DNA of 15,723 nt from the NCBI GenBank assembly GCA_043775925.1, contig JAYVRW010000268.1, forward strand, positions 1-15,723, read 5' to 3'. Shown in pieces: positions 6,501-13,209 of this stretch (positions within the stretch are counted from its first letter, which is position 1; the number at the start of each line of letters is the position of its first letter). A model generated the notes under the pieces. That model was not told where the DNA came from. It worked only from the letters and a program-made list of their open reading frames with translations, and did not search any database. A program made the position numbers and the translations under genes. The stretch comes from JAFDVL01 sp043775925 (GTDB lineage: Bacteria; Acidobacteriota; Blastocatellia; RBC074).

Positions 6501-7436
6501 GAAAAATCGAATTTGCTGAAATTCAAAGTGCTGGCTCCCGCTGCCGCACTTCTAATTTCGATTGCTCCGCCGCAGGGACAGGCATCCTCAATCTTCACGA
6601 TTACGGGCAGCGGTTTTGATCCTGAAGTAAAACGGAATTTTATCTTCTTCAAACAAGGCGAACGTCTGATTCAAGTTGATCCGGCTTCCGTCAAATCTGA
6701 TGGCAAAACGTTTATCTCAGGCGCAGTTCCGAAAGTCGTTGCCGGAGATTACGAAATTTTTGTTGTCACTAATCTTGAAAGCACTGTGAGCTTGAATGGG
6801 TTGCCCCCGGGCACAGCCTCGAACAAGGTCTTCTTTAAAGTTGTGCTGCCGCCTGCTGCTGTGGTGGAATCCATCACTTCGGCAGAAGGTTTACCCGGCG
6901 CGGCCTTTGTTCTGAAAGGCAAAGGCTTTGAAACGGATGCTGGACGTAACCGCGTCATCTTCAAGCAGGGCGAGAAGTTCCTGTTACTTGATCCACGTAC
7001 GGTCAAGGCGGATGCGATCACAGTTTCTTCCGTCGTGCCTGATTTACCTGCCGGAGATTATGACGTGATTGTTTTGACGCAACCTGATGCGCCCTCGATC
7101 AACGGTTTGCCACCAGGCGTTGCCTCCAATGCGATGAAGTTCAAAGTCCTGGCAATCCCGATTCCGGTTCTGGAAACGATTTCTCCCACTGAAATCGTGC
7201 AGGGTGGAGCGTTCACGCTGACGGGTAAAAATCTGAATAAAAACTTTGTCGTGGTCTTCAAACAAGGTGATAAACAATTCGTCGTGTCCACACTTTTGCT
7301 GAAGCTGGAAAATGGTGCGTTATCAGGGGTTCTTCCTAACGATCTCGTTCCTGGGGCGGCTGAAGTTTTTCAAACCCAAAGCAGCACCAGTCCCTTCTCA
7401 AACAAGTTGCCACTAACGGTGAAAGCAAAACCGTAA
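3567..7436 (+). CDS. Exported multi-domain IPT/TIG protein with TIGR03437-like domain
   Basis: This 1289-aa protein has a signal peptide (about 1-27, cleaved after an ALA-like LSAQ). Residues about 30-257 match the TIGR03437 'Solibacter' domain, with its paired QIN-x(2)-VP motifs (SQINYIVP at 101-108, DQINIHVP at 221-228). An IPT/TIG Ig-like fold follows (266-346), then two carboxypeptidase-regulatory-like beta domains (about 348-400 and 596-660) separated by a beta-rich region. An Ig- or Calx-beta-like segment spans about 682-780. Five tandem IPT/TIG repeats of about 100 aa run from 784 to 1287. There is no membrane anchor, LPXTG or lipobox, so it is probably periplasmic, surface-attached or secreted. 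Its role is unknown; adhesion or polymer binding is plausible for such beta-sandwich chains. TIGR03437 is often found C-terminal, whereas here it is at the N-terminus. The start is backed by TAGGA 9 nt upstream, and a strong terminator follows. Confidence 0.85.
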   Translation: MSIRLSTRALLSALFLFLTLGANLSAQGVKSFVTVDAARYQPAVSPDSIVSGFSSQLTTTESLATQDVDAVTPGIQLPTSLGGLRVLVNNRAAELLYVGPSQINYIVPSQTELDAPAIVVVTDDQGNPVAQGSLTMASQSLSLFTFNQAGTGVAAALVTADGVAYSPIVNGDGSLNTVPPGQYLVLFGTGIRNGQDVKAQIGGVDASVEYAGSQQFYVGLDQINIHVPQSLTGQGLLEVVISDGTTTSNPVLINVGGNPEAPAGAPVITSIGATQATAGQIITLTGTNFASSVSAASVRIGSSAGQVLSVSPTSMTFVLPYGVASGKVVAGNTLGERQSDSALTIQTSVSGSVLSSSDTPIAGMLVSATGANVSTVTDAAGRFLLTGVPRGTVELSFDTSNFPANLGLPNISFSTVVSEGRDNELGYSVYLPSGIGSYTSAASPFTGNQLEVDPAPVVLENDGVKLTIPSTFTFPDGKTTGKLGVLRLLLDGRLPAILPSGIFPIGAALITPMGTTFGTKDGGQATLSFPNTENLAAGTSVDLYAYRSKVAPSAFVKKGQAVVSTDGKAIVATGLIDVATVWFIALPADQAPITTVIGTVVDSNDKPVTKARVLVRGRAGVTDKDGKFEIKGVRVKAGENLNVEVLFFTPTGAPLKASKSVVGVIQGITDAGTIKLPAAPPLALLIRPMDVRTTPGVAVELKIVLSRALTAPATINLSNGEGVTLEITPASLIIDAGKTEGVFKVKSSISGKGTVLAKLGATVDDATPDNTRKGEATVYITPPAPVLSTVNPVAGAPGSIFNVSGSGLNAEAIKNAVFFQQGDRIISVDPRTLKITNPTNVSPEAGIILSGAVPGLTPGDALIFVSSLTDGVPSAPSNKLKFTVTAPAAPQLASINPTAALPGTAFYLIGTGFSLDPKQNGIFFKIGDKIFPASPELLKVVSSPNAPAGSLIVTGIVPRMIAGDAEVFAITYQNGAPSEKSNLLKFKVLAPAAALLISIAPPQGQASSIFTITGSGFDPEVKRNFIFFKQGERLIQVDPASVKSDGKTFISGAVPKVVAGDYEIFVVTNLESTVSLNGLPPGTASNKVFFKVVLPPAAVVESITSAEGLPGAAFVLKGKGFETDAGRNRVIFKQGEKFLLLDPRTVKADAITVSSVVPDLPAGDYDVIVLTQPDAPSINGLPPGVASNAMKFKVLAIPIPVLETISPTEIVQGGAFTLTGKNLNKNFVVVFKQGDKQFVVSTLLLKLENGALSGVLPNDLVPGAAEVFQTQSSTSPFSNKLPLTVKAKP
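5916..7427 (+). repeat. Five tandem IPT/TIG-coding repeats
   Basis: The protein repeats start at residues of about 784, 889, 993, 1098 and 1199. Each opens with an Ile-x-Pro-like strand, has a G-x-G-[FL] turn, then a conserved core such as FFKQGERLIQVDP, a VP-x(3)-GD/GA turn, and closes with SNK-x-x-F/L-x-V. The best-conserved core is [FV]FKQG[DE]. The DNA copies are clearly diverged, so this is an old array rather than a recent duplication. Confidence 0.8.
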
Positions 7437-7469
7437 CAATTTCTTTCTTCCTCCTGTTTGGAATTTGAC

Positions 7470-7500
7470 GCCGCTTGATTTAGGTCAGGCGGCTTTTTTT
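7470..7500 (+). terminator. Strong intrinsic terminator
   Basis: GCCGCTTGA (7470-7478) pairs with TCAGGCGGC (7485-7493), with one G-T wobble, around the loop TTTAGG. Seven T residues (7494-7500) follow immediately. It lies 33 nt after the stop codon of the IPT/TIG gene and should end its transcript. Confidence 0.85.
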
Positions 7501-7506
7501 AATGCA

Positions 7507-7558
7507 ACCCGACTCGCTACGGCTCGCGGTACTGTACCCTGAGCGGTAGCGACGGGGT
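7507..7558. repeat. REP-like palindrome upstream of the kinase gene
   Basis: The left arm 7515-7532 (CGCTACGGCTCGCGGTAC) pairs with 7534-7551 at 15 of 18 positions, leaving a single-base loop. Weaker pairing, ACCC with GGGGT, extends it outward to about 7507-7558. It is GC-rich, has no T-run, and lies between a terminator and the next start codon. This is typical of a dispersed palindromic unit. Confidence 0.65.
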
Positions 7559-7599
7559 ATACTTGAATTTTGCTCTGCTGGAGCCGGGGAAAATCGTTG

Positions 7600-8634
7600 A
7601 TGACAAACAAAGAGGACTTTCAAAAACAAAATCCAAACGCTTATTTTCTGGCGGTAGATAGTTTGTCAGAGCTGACAAACTATCTGCAAATACAGGGCTG
7701 GATTACATTAACCGAGCGAATAAACAGTGCCACCAAAGCCGGGGAAGGCAACATGAATTTCACGCTCAGAGTCAAAACAAATGAGCGTTCGTTCATTCTC
7801 AAACAGGCGCGTCCGTGGGTTGAAAAATATCCATCCATTGCCGCCCCGTGGGATCGTGCTTTGGTCGAAGGAAGATTTTATGAAGTCACTTCGCAAGTGC
7901 CGGATGTGGCGCAGGCGATGCCGAAATTAATCGGACTCGACAAAATTTCGCGCCTCATCGCGCTGGAAGATTTGGGTGAAGCGCTTGATTTTACTGCCTT
8001 GTATCGCGGAGAAACTCTGGCGCAAGCTGAACTTGAAGAGCTGATGAAATGGTTATCAACTTTGCGTCGTTCGTTTAAGCATTCGGAATTCAAAGCCGAA
8101 TTCGCAAATCGTGAGATGCGGGCATTGAATCATTTTCATATTTTTGATTTTCCATTAATGCAAGACAATGGTTTCGATCTTGATGCCATCACGCCGGGAC
8201 TTCACGAAGCGGTCTTATCATTAAAAAATGATGCGCGGTATGCTGAAATAATTCGAGAGCTTGGCGCGTTGTATTTAAGCGATGGCGCGACCTTGTTGCA
8301 CGGTGATTATTTTCCGGGCAGTTGGCTGAAAACTTCTCAAGGAGTCCGCGTGATTGACCCTGAGTTTTGTTTTTTTGGCCCGCCGGAATTCGATCTTGGC
8401 GTGATGATGGCGCATTTGCATTTAGCGCATCAAAGCCCTGCGCTGATTAGTTTCGCGCTGAACTGTTATGATGAATCTTTCGATGAAAATTTGATGTGGA
8501 AGTTCGCCGGCGTCGAAATCATGCGCCGCCTGATCGGAGTTGCACAGCTTCCGTTAGACTATGGGTTGTGTGAAAAAACGAAATTGTTGGAGTTCTCGCG
8601 TGACTTATGCCTTGCAGAAGCCCACTCGAAGTAA
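7600..8634 (+). CDS. MtnK-like phosphotransferase (kinase-fold)
   Basis: From the ATG at 7600 this is a 344-aa protein of the APH/choline-kinase-like fold. It shows a nucleotide-binding GEGNMNF loop (48-54), the Lys of FILKQA (K68), a Glu at 90 in RALVEG, the catalytic loop LHGDYFPGSW (233-242) and the metal-binding VIDPEFCFFGPPEFDLG (251-267). The HGD-x(4)-S pattern with DPEF-x-F-x-GP resembles S-methyl-5-thioribose kinase (MtnK). That enzyme phosphorylates methylthioribose in methionine salvage. MtnK is usually longer (about 400 aa), so another sugar, alcohol or amino sugar may be the substrate. A TTG at 7570 is an alternative start, but GGGGA 9 nt before 7600 favours the ATG. Residues 340-344 and the stop codon fall inside a palindromic repeat. 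The nucleoside hydrolase-like gene follows 47 nt later. Confidence 0.75.
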   Translation: MTNKEDFQKQNPNAYFLAVDSLSELTNYLQIQGWITLTERINSATKAGEGNMNFTLRVKTNERSFILKQARPWVEKYPSIAAPWDRALVEGRFYEVTSQVPDVAQAMPKLIGLDKISRLIALEDLGEALDFTALYRGETLAQAELEELMKWLSTLRRSFKHSEFKAEFANREMRALNHFHIFDFPLMQDNGFDLDAITPGLHEAVLSLKNDARYAEIIRELGALYLSDGATLLHGDYFPGSWLKTSQGVRVIDPEFCFFGPPEFDLGVMMAHLHLAHQSPALISFALNCYDESFDENLMWKFAGVEIMRRLIGVAQLPLDYGLCEKTKLLEFSRDLCLAEAHSK

Positions 8635-8661
8635 GGGCGCACACTACTTCGTGCGTGCTTC
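8617..8661. repeat. 46-bp dispersed element, copy 1
   Basis: The arms GAAGCCCACTCGAAGTA (8617-8633) and 8645-8661 pair at 14 of 17 positions around an 11-nt loop. The first 23 bases match 12598-12620 at 20 positions, and the end GTGCGTGCTTC matches 12634-12644 at 10 of 11. It overlaps the 3' end of the kinase gene, supplying its last five codons and its TAA. Confidence 0.7.
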
Positions 8662-8681
8662 TTCATCTGAATTGATTTTCT

Positions 8682-9650
8682 ATGGAACGATTACTAACTC
8701 TGATTTTACTGACGATACTGATGATGCTTAACACCACAGCGCAAAACCTCAAACAAAAAATTATTTGGATTGATACCGATCCTTCCGTCCAGCTTGGCGG
8801 TCATGAAGTTGATGATGGATTCGCTTTGTTGCAAGCCTTTCATTCACCCGAACTGAAAATTCGCGGCATCAGTGTCGTCTTTGGCAACGCTCCATTTGAG
8901 CAGGCGTGGCTGATGGGGCAGGAAATTGTGAACCGCTTTGCGCCGCCAGGATTGAAGATTTTTCCTGGCGCAAAAAATGCTTTAGAGCTTGGCGAAGAGA
9001 CCGCAGCCGTCCGCGCCATGGCGAATGCTTTGAAAAAAGAAAAGCTCATAATCCTCGCACTTGGCCCTGTCACGAATGTTGCGTCGTTACTGAAACTTCA
9101 CCCCGAACTCAGCAAAAATATTATCGAAATTATTGTCGTTGCCGGACGCCGCCCCAATCAACATTTCATCTCCAGGCCCGATCAACCACGCCCGTTTCGA
9201 GATTTTAATTTTGAATTGGATGCGCCGGGATTTCAGGTTTTATTGGATTCATCGGTTCCATTGGTTTTTGCGCCGTGGGAAGTTTCGTCAAAAGTCTGGT
9301 TGCGCGAAGCCGAATTAAAACGTTTGGCAGAAGGCACCGAAGCGACGAAATGGTTGTACGCTCCGGCTTCTGATTGGCTGAAGAAATGGAAGAATGATTT
9401 AGGCTTGGATGGCTTCAATCCCTTCGATACGCTGGCGGTTGGATATTTGACTTCGCCGAAATTGATGACGTTGGAAGAGTTATTTGCAGAAATTAAAGTG
9501 CTGCCGGATGATGTCAACCCGCAACGAGAAAAGCCGTATTTATTGGCTGGAAAGAGAATCAAAGCTAAACGCCGTGTGAAGTATTGCTATGATGCTTCAC
9601 CGAAATTCGCGGAAGATTTGATGACTAGACTATTAAGAAAAAAAACTTAG
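8682..9650 (+). CDS. Exported inosine/uridine nucleoside hydrolase-like protein
   Basis: The 322-aa product has an N-terminal hydrophobic signal segment (about 3-20), so it is predicted to act in the periplasm. The family usually hydrolyses ribonucleosides to base and ribose using a Ca2+ site built by a DxDPGxDD motif. Here the motif reads D31-T-D33-P and then, after nine residues, D44-D45, so the acidic ligands are present but split by an insertion. DFNFELD (174-180) matches the family's NF-x-x-D segment. Near the C-terminus PFDTLAVGYL (247-256) stands where H-D-x-LAVA is usual: the Asp is kept but the active-site His is Phe248. It is therefore a divergent member, and activity or substrate may differ. 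It lies 47 nt after the kinase, and its stop codon sits in a palindromic repeat arm. No good Shine-Dalgarno is seen. Confidence 0.8.
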   Translation: MERLLTLILLTILMMLNTTAQNLKQKIIWIDTDPSVQLGGHEVDDGFALLQAFHSPELKIRGISVVFGNAPFEQAWLMGQEIVNRFAPPGLKIFPGAKNALELGEETAAVRAMANALKKEKLIILALGPVTNVASLLKLHPELSKNIIEIIVVAGRRPNQHFISRPDQPRPFRDFNFELDAPGFQVLLDSSVPLVFAPWEVSSKVWLREAELKRLAEGTEATKWLYAPASDWLKKWKNDLGLDGFNPFDTLAVGYLTSPKLMTLEELFAEIKVLPDDVNPQREKPYLLAGKRIKAKRRVKYCYDASPKFAEDLMTRLLRKKT

Positions 9651-9740
9651 ACATGGTTTACAAGATTGACAGGATTAGCAGGAAAGATCAATAAACACAG
9701 GTATTCATAAATCCTGTGCATCTTGTTAATCCTGTCTAAG
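9646..9740. repeat. 95-bp inverted repeat spanning a stop codon
   Basis: The 31-nt arms 9646-9676 (beginning CTTAGACATGG) and 9710-9740 pair at 26 of 31 positions around a 33-nt spacer. The left arm contains the TAG stop (9648-9650) of the nucleoside hydrolase-like gene. The text carries the repeated 'acaagatt-gacaggatt' type modules common in intergenic repeats of environmental bacteria. It ends 13 nt before the next start codon and could act as a hairpin or an mRNA 3' end. Confidence 0.7.
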
Positions 9741-9753
9741 TCAGAATTTATTT

Positions 9754-11487
9754 ATGCTACGACTGACAGAAATAAAGCTACCGCTGGATCATTCTGATGA
9801 TGCGATTCAGGCGGCGATTCTGAAAAAACTAAATATTTCCAGCGCAGAATTGAAGAGCTTCTCAATTTATAAACGCAGCTACGATGCGCGTAGAAAATCC
9901 GCCATTCTGCTGGTTTATATTTTGGATGTCGAAACCTCCAACGAGGAGAAGTTGCTGAAGCTTTTCAAGCCTGATCCGCATGTTTTTCTAACTCCAGATA
10001 CAACTTACCGAATGGTAGTCCAAGCTCCACGCGATTTTCCGATGCGTCCAATAGTCATTGGAACAGGGCCTTGCGGTTTGTTTGCCGGCTTGCTGCTCGC
10101 GCAGATGGGGTTTCGTCCCATCATTTTGGAGCGCGGAAAAGCTGTCCGCGAACGCACCGTAGACACGTTCGGATTCTGGCGCGAAGGCGGTTTGAATCCT
10201 GAATCCAATGCGCAATTCGGCGAAGGCGGCGCAGGCACATTTTCGGATGGTAAACTTTACAGTCAGGTCAAAGATTCCAAATATCTCGGCAGAAAAGTTC
10301 TGCACGAACTCGTCAATGCTGGAGCTTCACCAGAAATTCTTTTCATTAATAAGCCGCACATCGGCACGTATAAATTAGTCAAACTCGTCGAAAATATGCG
10401 GGCTACGATTGAAGCGCTTGGCGGTGAGATTCGCTTTCAAAGTCGCGTCGAAGACATCGAAATCGAAGCTGGAAAAGTGCGCGGCGTCACACTCGCCAGC
10501 GGAGAATTTATTGCCAGCGAACACGTCGTCCTCGCCGTTGGACACAGTGCCCGCGATACGTTCCAGATGCTTTTCAAGCGTGGTGTTTACATTGAAGCAA
10601 AACCTTTTTCTATCGGCTTTCGCATCGAACATCCGCAGCGTTTAATTGATGAATGTCGCTTCGGTGAAAGTGCAGGTCATAAGCTGCTCGGCTCGGCGGA
10701 TTATAAGCTGGTGCATCACTGCAAAAATGGTCGTTCGGTGTATAGTTTTTGTATGTGTCCCGGCGGGATGGTAGTCGCCGCTGCATCCGAAGCCGGACGA
10801 CTTGTCACCAACGGCATGAGCCAATATGCGCGCAGTGAAAAGAATGCGAACAGCGCGATTGTCGTAGGGATTACGCCCGATGATTACCCCGGCAATCCGC
10901 TCGCCGGAATCGAATTTCAGCGCCGTCTGGAAGAGTACGCCTTTGAACTTGGAGGCAGTAATTATAAGGCTCCAGGGCAACTTGTCGGAGATTTTCTCGC
11001 GGGTCGTCCTTCCAAAGAATTTGGTTCCGTTAAGCCGTCATACACGCCTGGAATGTTGCTGACAGATTTGAGCGAAAGCCTGCCTGATTACGCCATCGCC
11101 GCGATTCGTGAAGCGCTTCCCGCGTTCGATCAGCAGATCAAAGGCTTTGCGATGAATGATGCGGTGCTAACAGGAATTGAAACGCGCACGTCATCACCGA
11201 TTCGCATCAAACGCAAAGACAATGGGCAAAGTTTGAATACCGAAGGTTTGTATCCGGCAGGTGAAGGCGCAGGCTACGCCGGAGGCATTCTTTCGGCAGG
11301 CATTGATGGAATTAAAGCAGCGGAAGCGGTGGCGTTGAATATGCTGAAAAATATTGCTCGACCAAATATTACTAATGAAGACCTTGAAGACGCTTACCGT
11401 GAAATGGCGATGGATGTCGAACGGGAAGCAGAAGCTCTTGAATGGTCGGAAGCTATGATCGCAGATATTCCTGATGAAACTGAATGA
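9754..11487 (+). CDS. COG2509-type FAD-dependent oxidoreductase
   Basis: This 577-aa protein matches the uncharacterised FAD-dependent dehydrogenase group (COG2509). An N-terminal domain of about 95 residues with basic and beta-strand character precedes a dinucleotide-binding motif, VIGTGPCGLFAGLLLAQMGF (101-120), with an acidic end at LERG. The group signature NAQFGEGGAGTFSDGKL lies at 152-168, and a second flavin-binding segment near the C-terminus reads YPAGEGAGYAGGILSAG. It is expected to bind FAD in the cytoplasm; the physiological substrate of the family is unknown. No signal peptide or membrane segment is present. The start ATG is preceded by a weak SD-like region and by the 9646-9740 repeat. 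Its stop overlaps the upstream in-frame starts of the next gene, suggesting one transcript. Confidence 0.85.
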   Translation: MLRLTEIKLPLDHSDDAIQAAILKKLNISSAELKSFSIYKRSYDARRKSAILLVYILDVETSNEEKLLKLFKPDPHVFLTPDTTYRMVVQAPRDFPMRPIVIGTGPCGLFAGLLLAQMGFRPIILERGKAVRERTVDTFGFWREGGLNPESNAQFGEGGAGTFSDGKLYSQVKDSKYLGRKVLHELVNAGASPEILFINKPHIGTYKLVKLVENMRATIEALGGEIRFQSRVEDIEIEAGKVRGVTLASGEFIASEHVVLAVGHSARDTFQMLFKRGVYIEAKPFSIGFRIEHPQRLIDECRFGESAGHKLLGSADYKLVHHCKNGRSVYSFCMCPGGMVVAAASEAGRLVTNGMSQYARSEKNANSAIVVGITPDDYPGNPLAGIEFQRRLEEYAFELGGSNYKAPGQLVGDFLAGRPSKEFGSVKPSYTPGMLLTDLSESLPDYAIAAIREALPAFDQQIKGFAMNDAVLTGIETRTSSPIRIKRKDNGQSLNTEGLYPAGEGAGYAGGILSAGIDGIKAAEAVALNMLKNIARPNITNEDLEDAYREMAMDVEREAEALEWSEAMIADIPDETE

Positions 11488-11494
11488 GATGAAT

Positions 11495-12580
11495 ATGAAA
11501 ATTCTAAAAAACTTTTTTCTCTTAATTGTTACTAACATCTTCACCTTCACTTGCTTTGCGCAAACCGGAGTCATCAAAACTGAATTCATCTACGAGACGG
11601 CGCCGTATCCTGAATGCCATGCGTCTACGCTGGCGGAATCCAAAGGCACTTTGGTAGCCGCGTGGTTTGGCGGTACGAAAGAAAAAAATCCTGATGTCGG
11701 CATCTGGGTAGCGCGTCTGGAAAAAGGGAAGTGGACAACTCCGGTTGAAGTTGCCAATGGTGTCGAATCTCCGACGAAGCGTTACCCAACGTGGAATCCG
11801 GTTTTGTATCAACCGAAATCCGGCGCGTTGTTATTATTCTACAAAGTTGGTCCCAACCCTGATTCGTGGTGGGGAATGATGATGAATTCCACCGACGGCG
11901 GGAAGACTTGGAGTAAGTCAACGCGCCTGCCAGACGGCATTGCCGGGCCGATCAAAAATAAACCAGTCGAATTAAGTAACGGAGATTTGCTGTGTCCTTC
12001 GAGCAGTGAAGATCATGGATGGCGTGTGCATTTTGAACGGACTTCGGATTTAGGAAAAACGTGGCAGCGCACCGCAGCGATCAACGATGGCAAAGAATTT
12101 GGAGTCATTCAACCTACTGTATTTTTTCATCCAGGCGGGAAATTACAATCCCTCTTTCGCAGTCGACAGGGAAAAATTGTCGAGTCGTGGTCAGCGGATA
12201 ATGGCAAAACGTGGAGCCAATTAGTGGCGACTTCCTTACCGAATCCGAACTCCGGCATTGACGGTGTGACGCTGAAAGATGGGCGTCATTTATTGGTTTA
12301 CAATCACGTCGTATCGAAGTCTGGCCAATGGGGAAGTCGAGGCATTCTGAATGTCGCCGTCAGTGAAGATGGCAAAGTGTGGAAGGCTGCCAACGTATTG
12401 GAAGCGGGATCGCCGAACGACGAATATTCCTATCCCGCAGTGATTCAAACCCATGATGGAATGGTGCATGTTACCTACACGTGGAATCGCAAAAAAGTAA
12501 AACACGTGGTGCTTGATCCGAGCAAACTTACCTTGCGCGAAATGAAAGATGGGCTGTGGCCGGTACTCAACCAAAAATGA
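11495..12580 (+). CDS. Exported BNR/Asp-box sialidase-family protein
   Basis: From the ATG at 11495 this is a 361-aa protein with a signal peptide (MKILKNFFLLIVTNIF..., cleavage near the FAQ at 21-23). Four Asp-box-like motifs mark a six-bladed propeller of the sialidase/BNR_2 type (COG4692): STDGGKTW (132-139), SDLGKTW (184-190), SADNGKTW (233-240) and the degenerate SEDGKVW (290-296). The N-terminal ECHASTLAES and AAWFGGTKE segments are typical of this group. It probably binds or cleaves a carbohydrate in the periplasm or outside the cell; true sialidase activity cannot be claimed. In-frame ATGs at 11474 and 11489 are alternative starts overlapping or abutting the previous stop (11485-11487). 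I prefer 11495 because it gives a normal signal peptide, with GAG 6 nt upstream. It overlaps the previous gene's transcript and likely shares its mRNA. Confidence 0.8.
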   Translation: MKILKNFFLLIVTNIFTFTCFAQTGVIKTEFIYETAPYPECHASTLAESKGTLVAAWFGGTKEKNPDVGIWVARLEKGKWTTPVEVANGVESPTKRYPTWNPVLYQPKSGALLLFYKVGPNPDSWWGMMMNSTDGGKTWSKSTRLPDGIAGPIKNKPVELSNGDLLCPSSSEDHGWRVHFERTSDLGKTWQRTAAINDGKEFGVIQPTVFFHPGGKLQSLFRSRQGKIVESWSADNGKTWSQLVATSLPNPNSGIDGVTLKDGRHLLVYNHVVSKSGQWGSRGILNVAVSEDGKVWKAANVLEAGSPNDEYSYPAVIQTHDGMVHVTYTWNRKKVKHVVLDPSKLTLREMKDGLWPVLNQK

Positions 12581-12597
12581 ATGGCGAAAAAGATGCG

Positions 12598-12644
12598 GAA
12601 GCCCGCACGTAGTAAGGGCGTGAACTCCAAACAGTGCGTGTTTC
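12598..12644. repeat. 46-bp dispersed element, copy 2
   Basis: This is the second copy of the element at 8617-8661. The left 23 bases match at 20 positions and the right end GTGCGTGTTTC at 10 of 11; the central part is diverged. It lies 17 nt after the sialidase-family stop codon, so in this copy the element is fully intergenic. Confidence 0.7.
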
Positions 12645-12685
12645 TGTTGGTAGTAGAAATATAATTTGCAGTGGTGGAAGAGAGG

Positions 12686-12708
12686 AGCCTTTGCGCTTCG
12701 CAAAGGCT
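12686..12708. repeat. Perfect 10-bp hairpin
   Basis: AGCCTTTGCG (12686-12695) pairs exactly with CGCAAAGGCT (12699-12708) around a CTT loop. No T-run follows, so it is not a classic terminator. A weaker hairpin, CGCAACC with GGATTGCG, follows at about 12711-12731. Their presence argues against an upstream GTG start (12671) for the next gene. Confidence 0.65.
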
Positions 12709-12766
12709 GTCGCAACCTTGGCAGGATTGCGCTACGTTCATGCGTCGTGTTATTTTTATTTTCCTG

Positions 12767-13192
12767 ATGAAAACAAAACACCAAAACCTGACCGCGTGGT
12801 GCCGCGCTTTTGCGTTACTCGTGATCGTGTGTTTTGGGAGCTTTATCTCGCCGTTGACCTTAGCGATGCCGCAGCTTAATGGCTGCACGATGGAATGCTG
12901 CGAGGAAGAAGGATACTGCTGTTGCGCGGCGGGACGCTTTGCCAGCCTTCACGCACAGAGCGACGGCGAAGACCTTCCTGCCGTCAGTGAATGGCAATCT
13001 GCCTGCGACAAGAATTGTGCGACGGCGCAAGTTACCGCGAATGCGTTTTCATCTCTGACTAACCTCGAAACCGCAGCTCTAAATATTTCCTACGAAGCGA
13101 CGCAAACTAACATTTACCGAAGCCGAATTGAGCAGCAGGAATATTTACGCCTCAAAAAATCCTCTCCACGAGCGCCTCCGATTTTCTCTTAA
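12767..13192 (+). CDS. Small exported Cys-rich protein
   Basis: I do not recognise this family. From the ATG at 12767 it is 141 aa with a hydrophobic signal segment (about 13-32, cleavage near TLA at 31-33). The mature part opens with a dense cysteine cluster: C40, C44-C45, C51-C52-C53, then C80 and C84. Acidic residues lie between the Cys groups (MECCEEEGYCCC). This is consistent with metal binding or disulphide-rich folding in the periplasm. The C-terminal tail is basic and Pro/Ser-rich. The TonB-dependent receptor starts 73 nt downstream on the same strand. The two may be co-expressed, but a link to metal uptake is only inference. An alternative ATG at 12740 and a GTG at 12671 are in frame; no good Shine-Dalgarno decides between them. 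Confidence 0.6.
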   Translation: MKTKHQNLTAWCRAFALLVIVCFGSFISPLTLAMPQLNGCTMECCEEEGYCCCAAGRFASLHAQSDGEDLPAVSEWQSACDKNCATAQVTANAFSSLTNLETAALNISYEATQTNIYRSRIEQQEYLRLKKSSPRAPPIFS

Positions 13193-13209
13193 AACAAACT
13201 ATCAATGTA

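Noticed and set aside
12671..12766. Upstream GTG extension of the Cys-rich gene
   Set aside because: It would run through two hairpins and add a tract without protein-like character before a normal signal peptide.
12290..12888. Minus-strand frames of 164 and 137 aa around the sialidase 3' end
   Set aside because: They cross the real gene and the repeat region and carry no domain.
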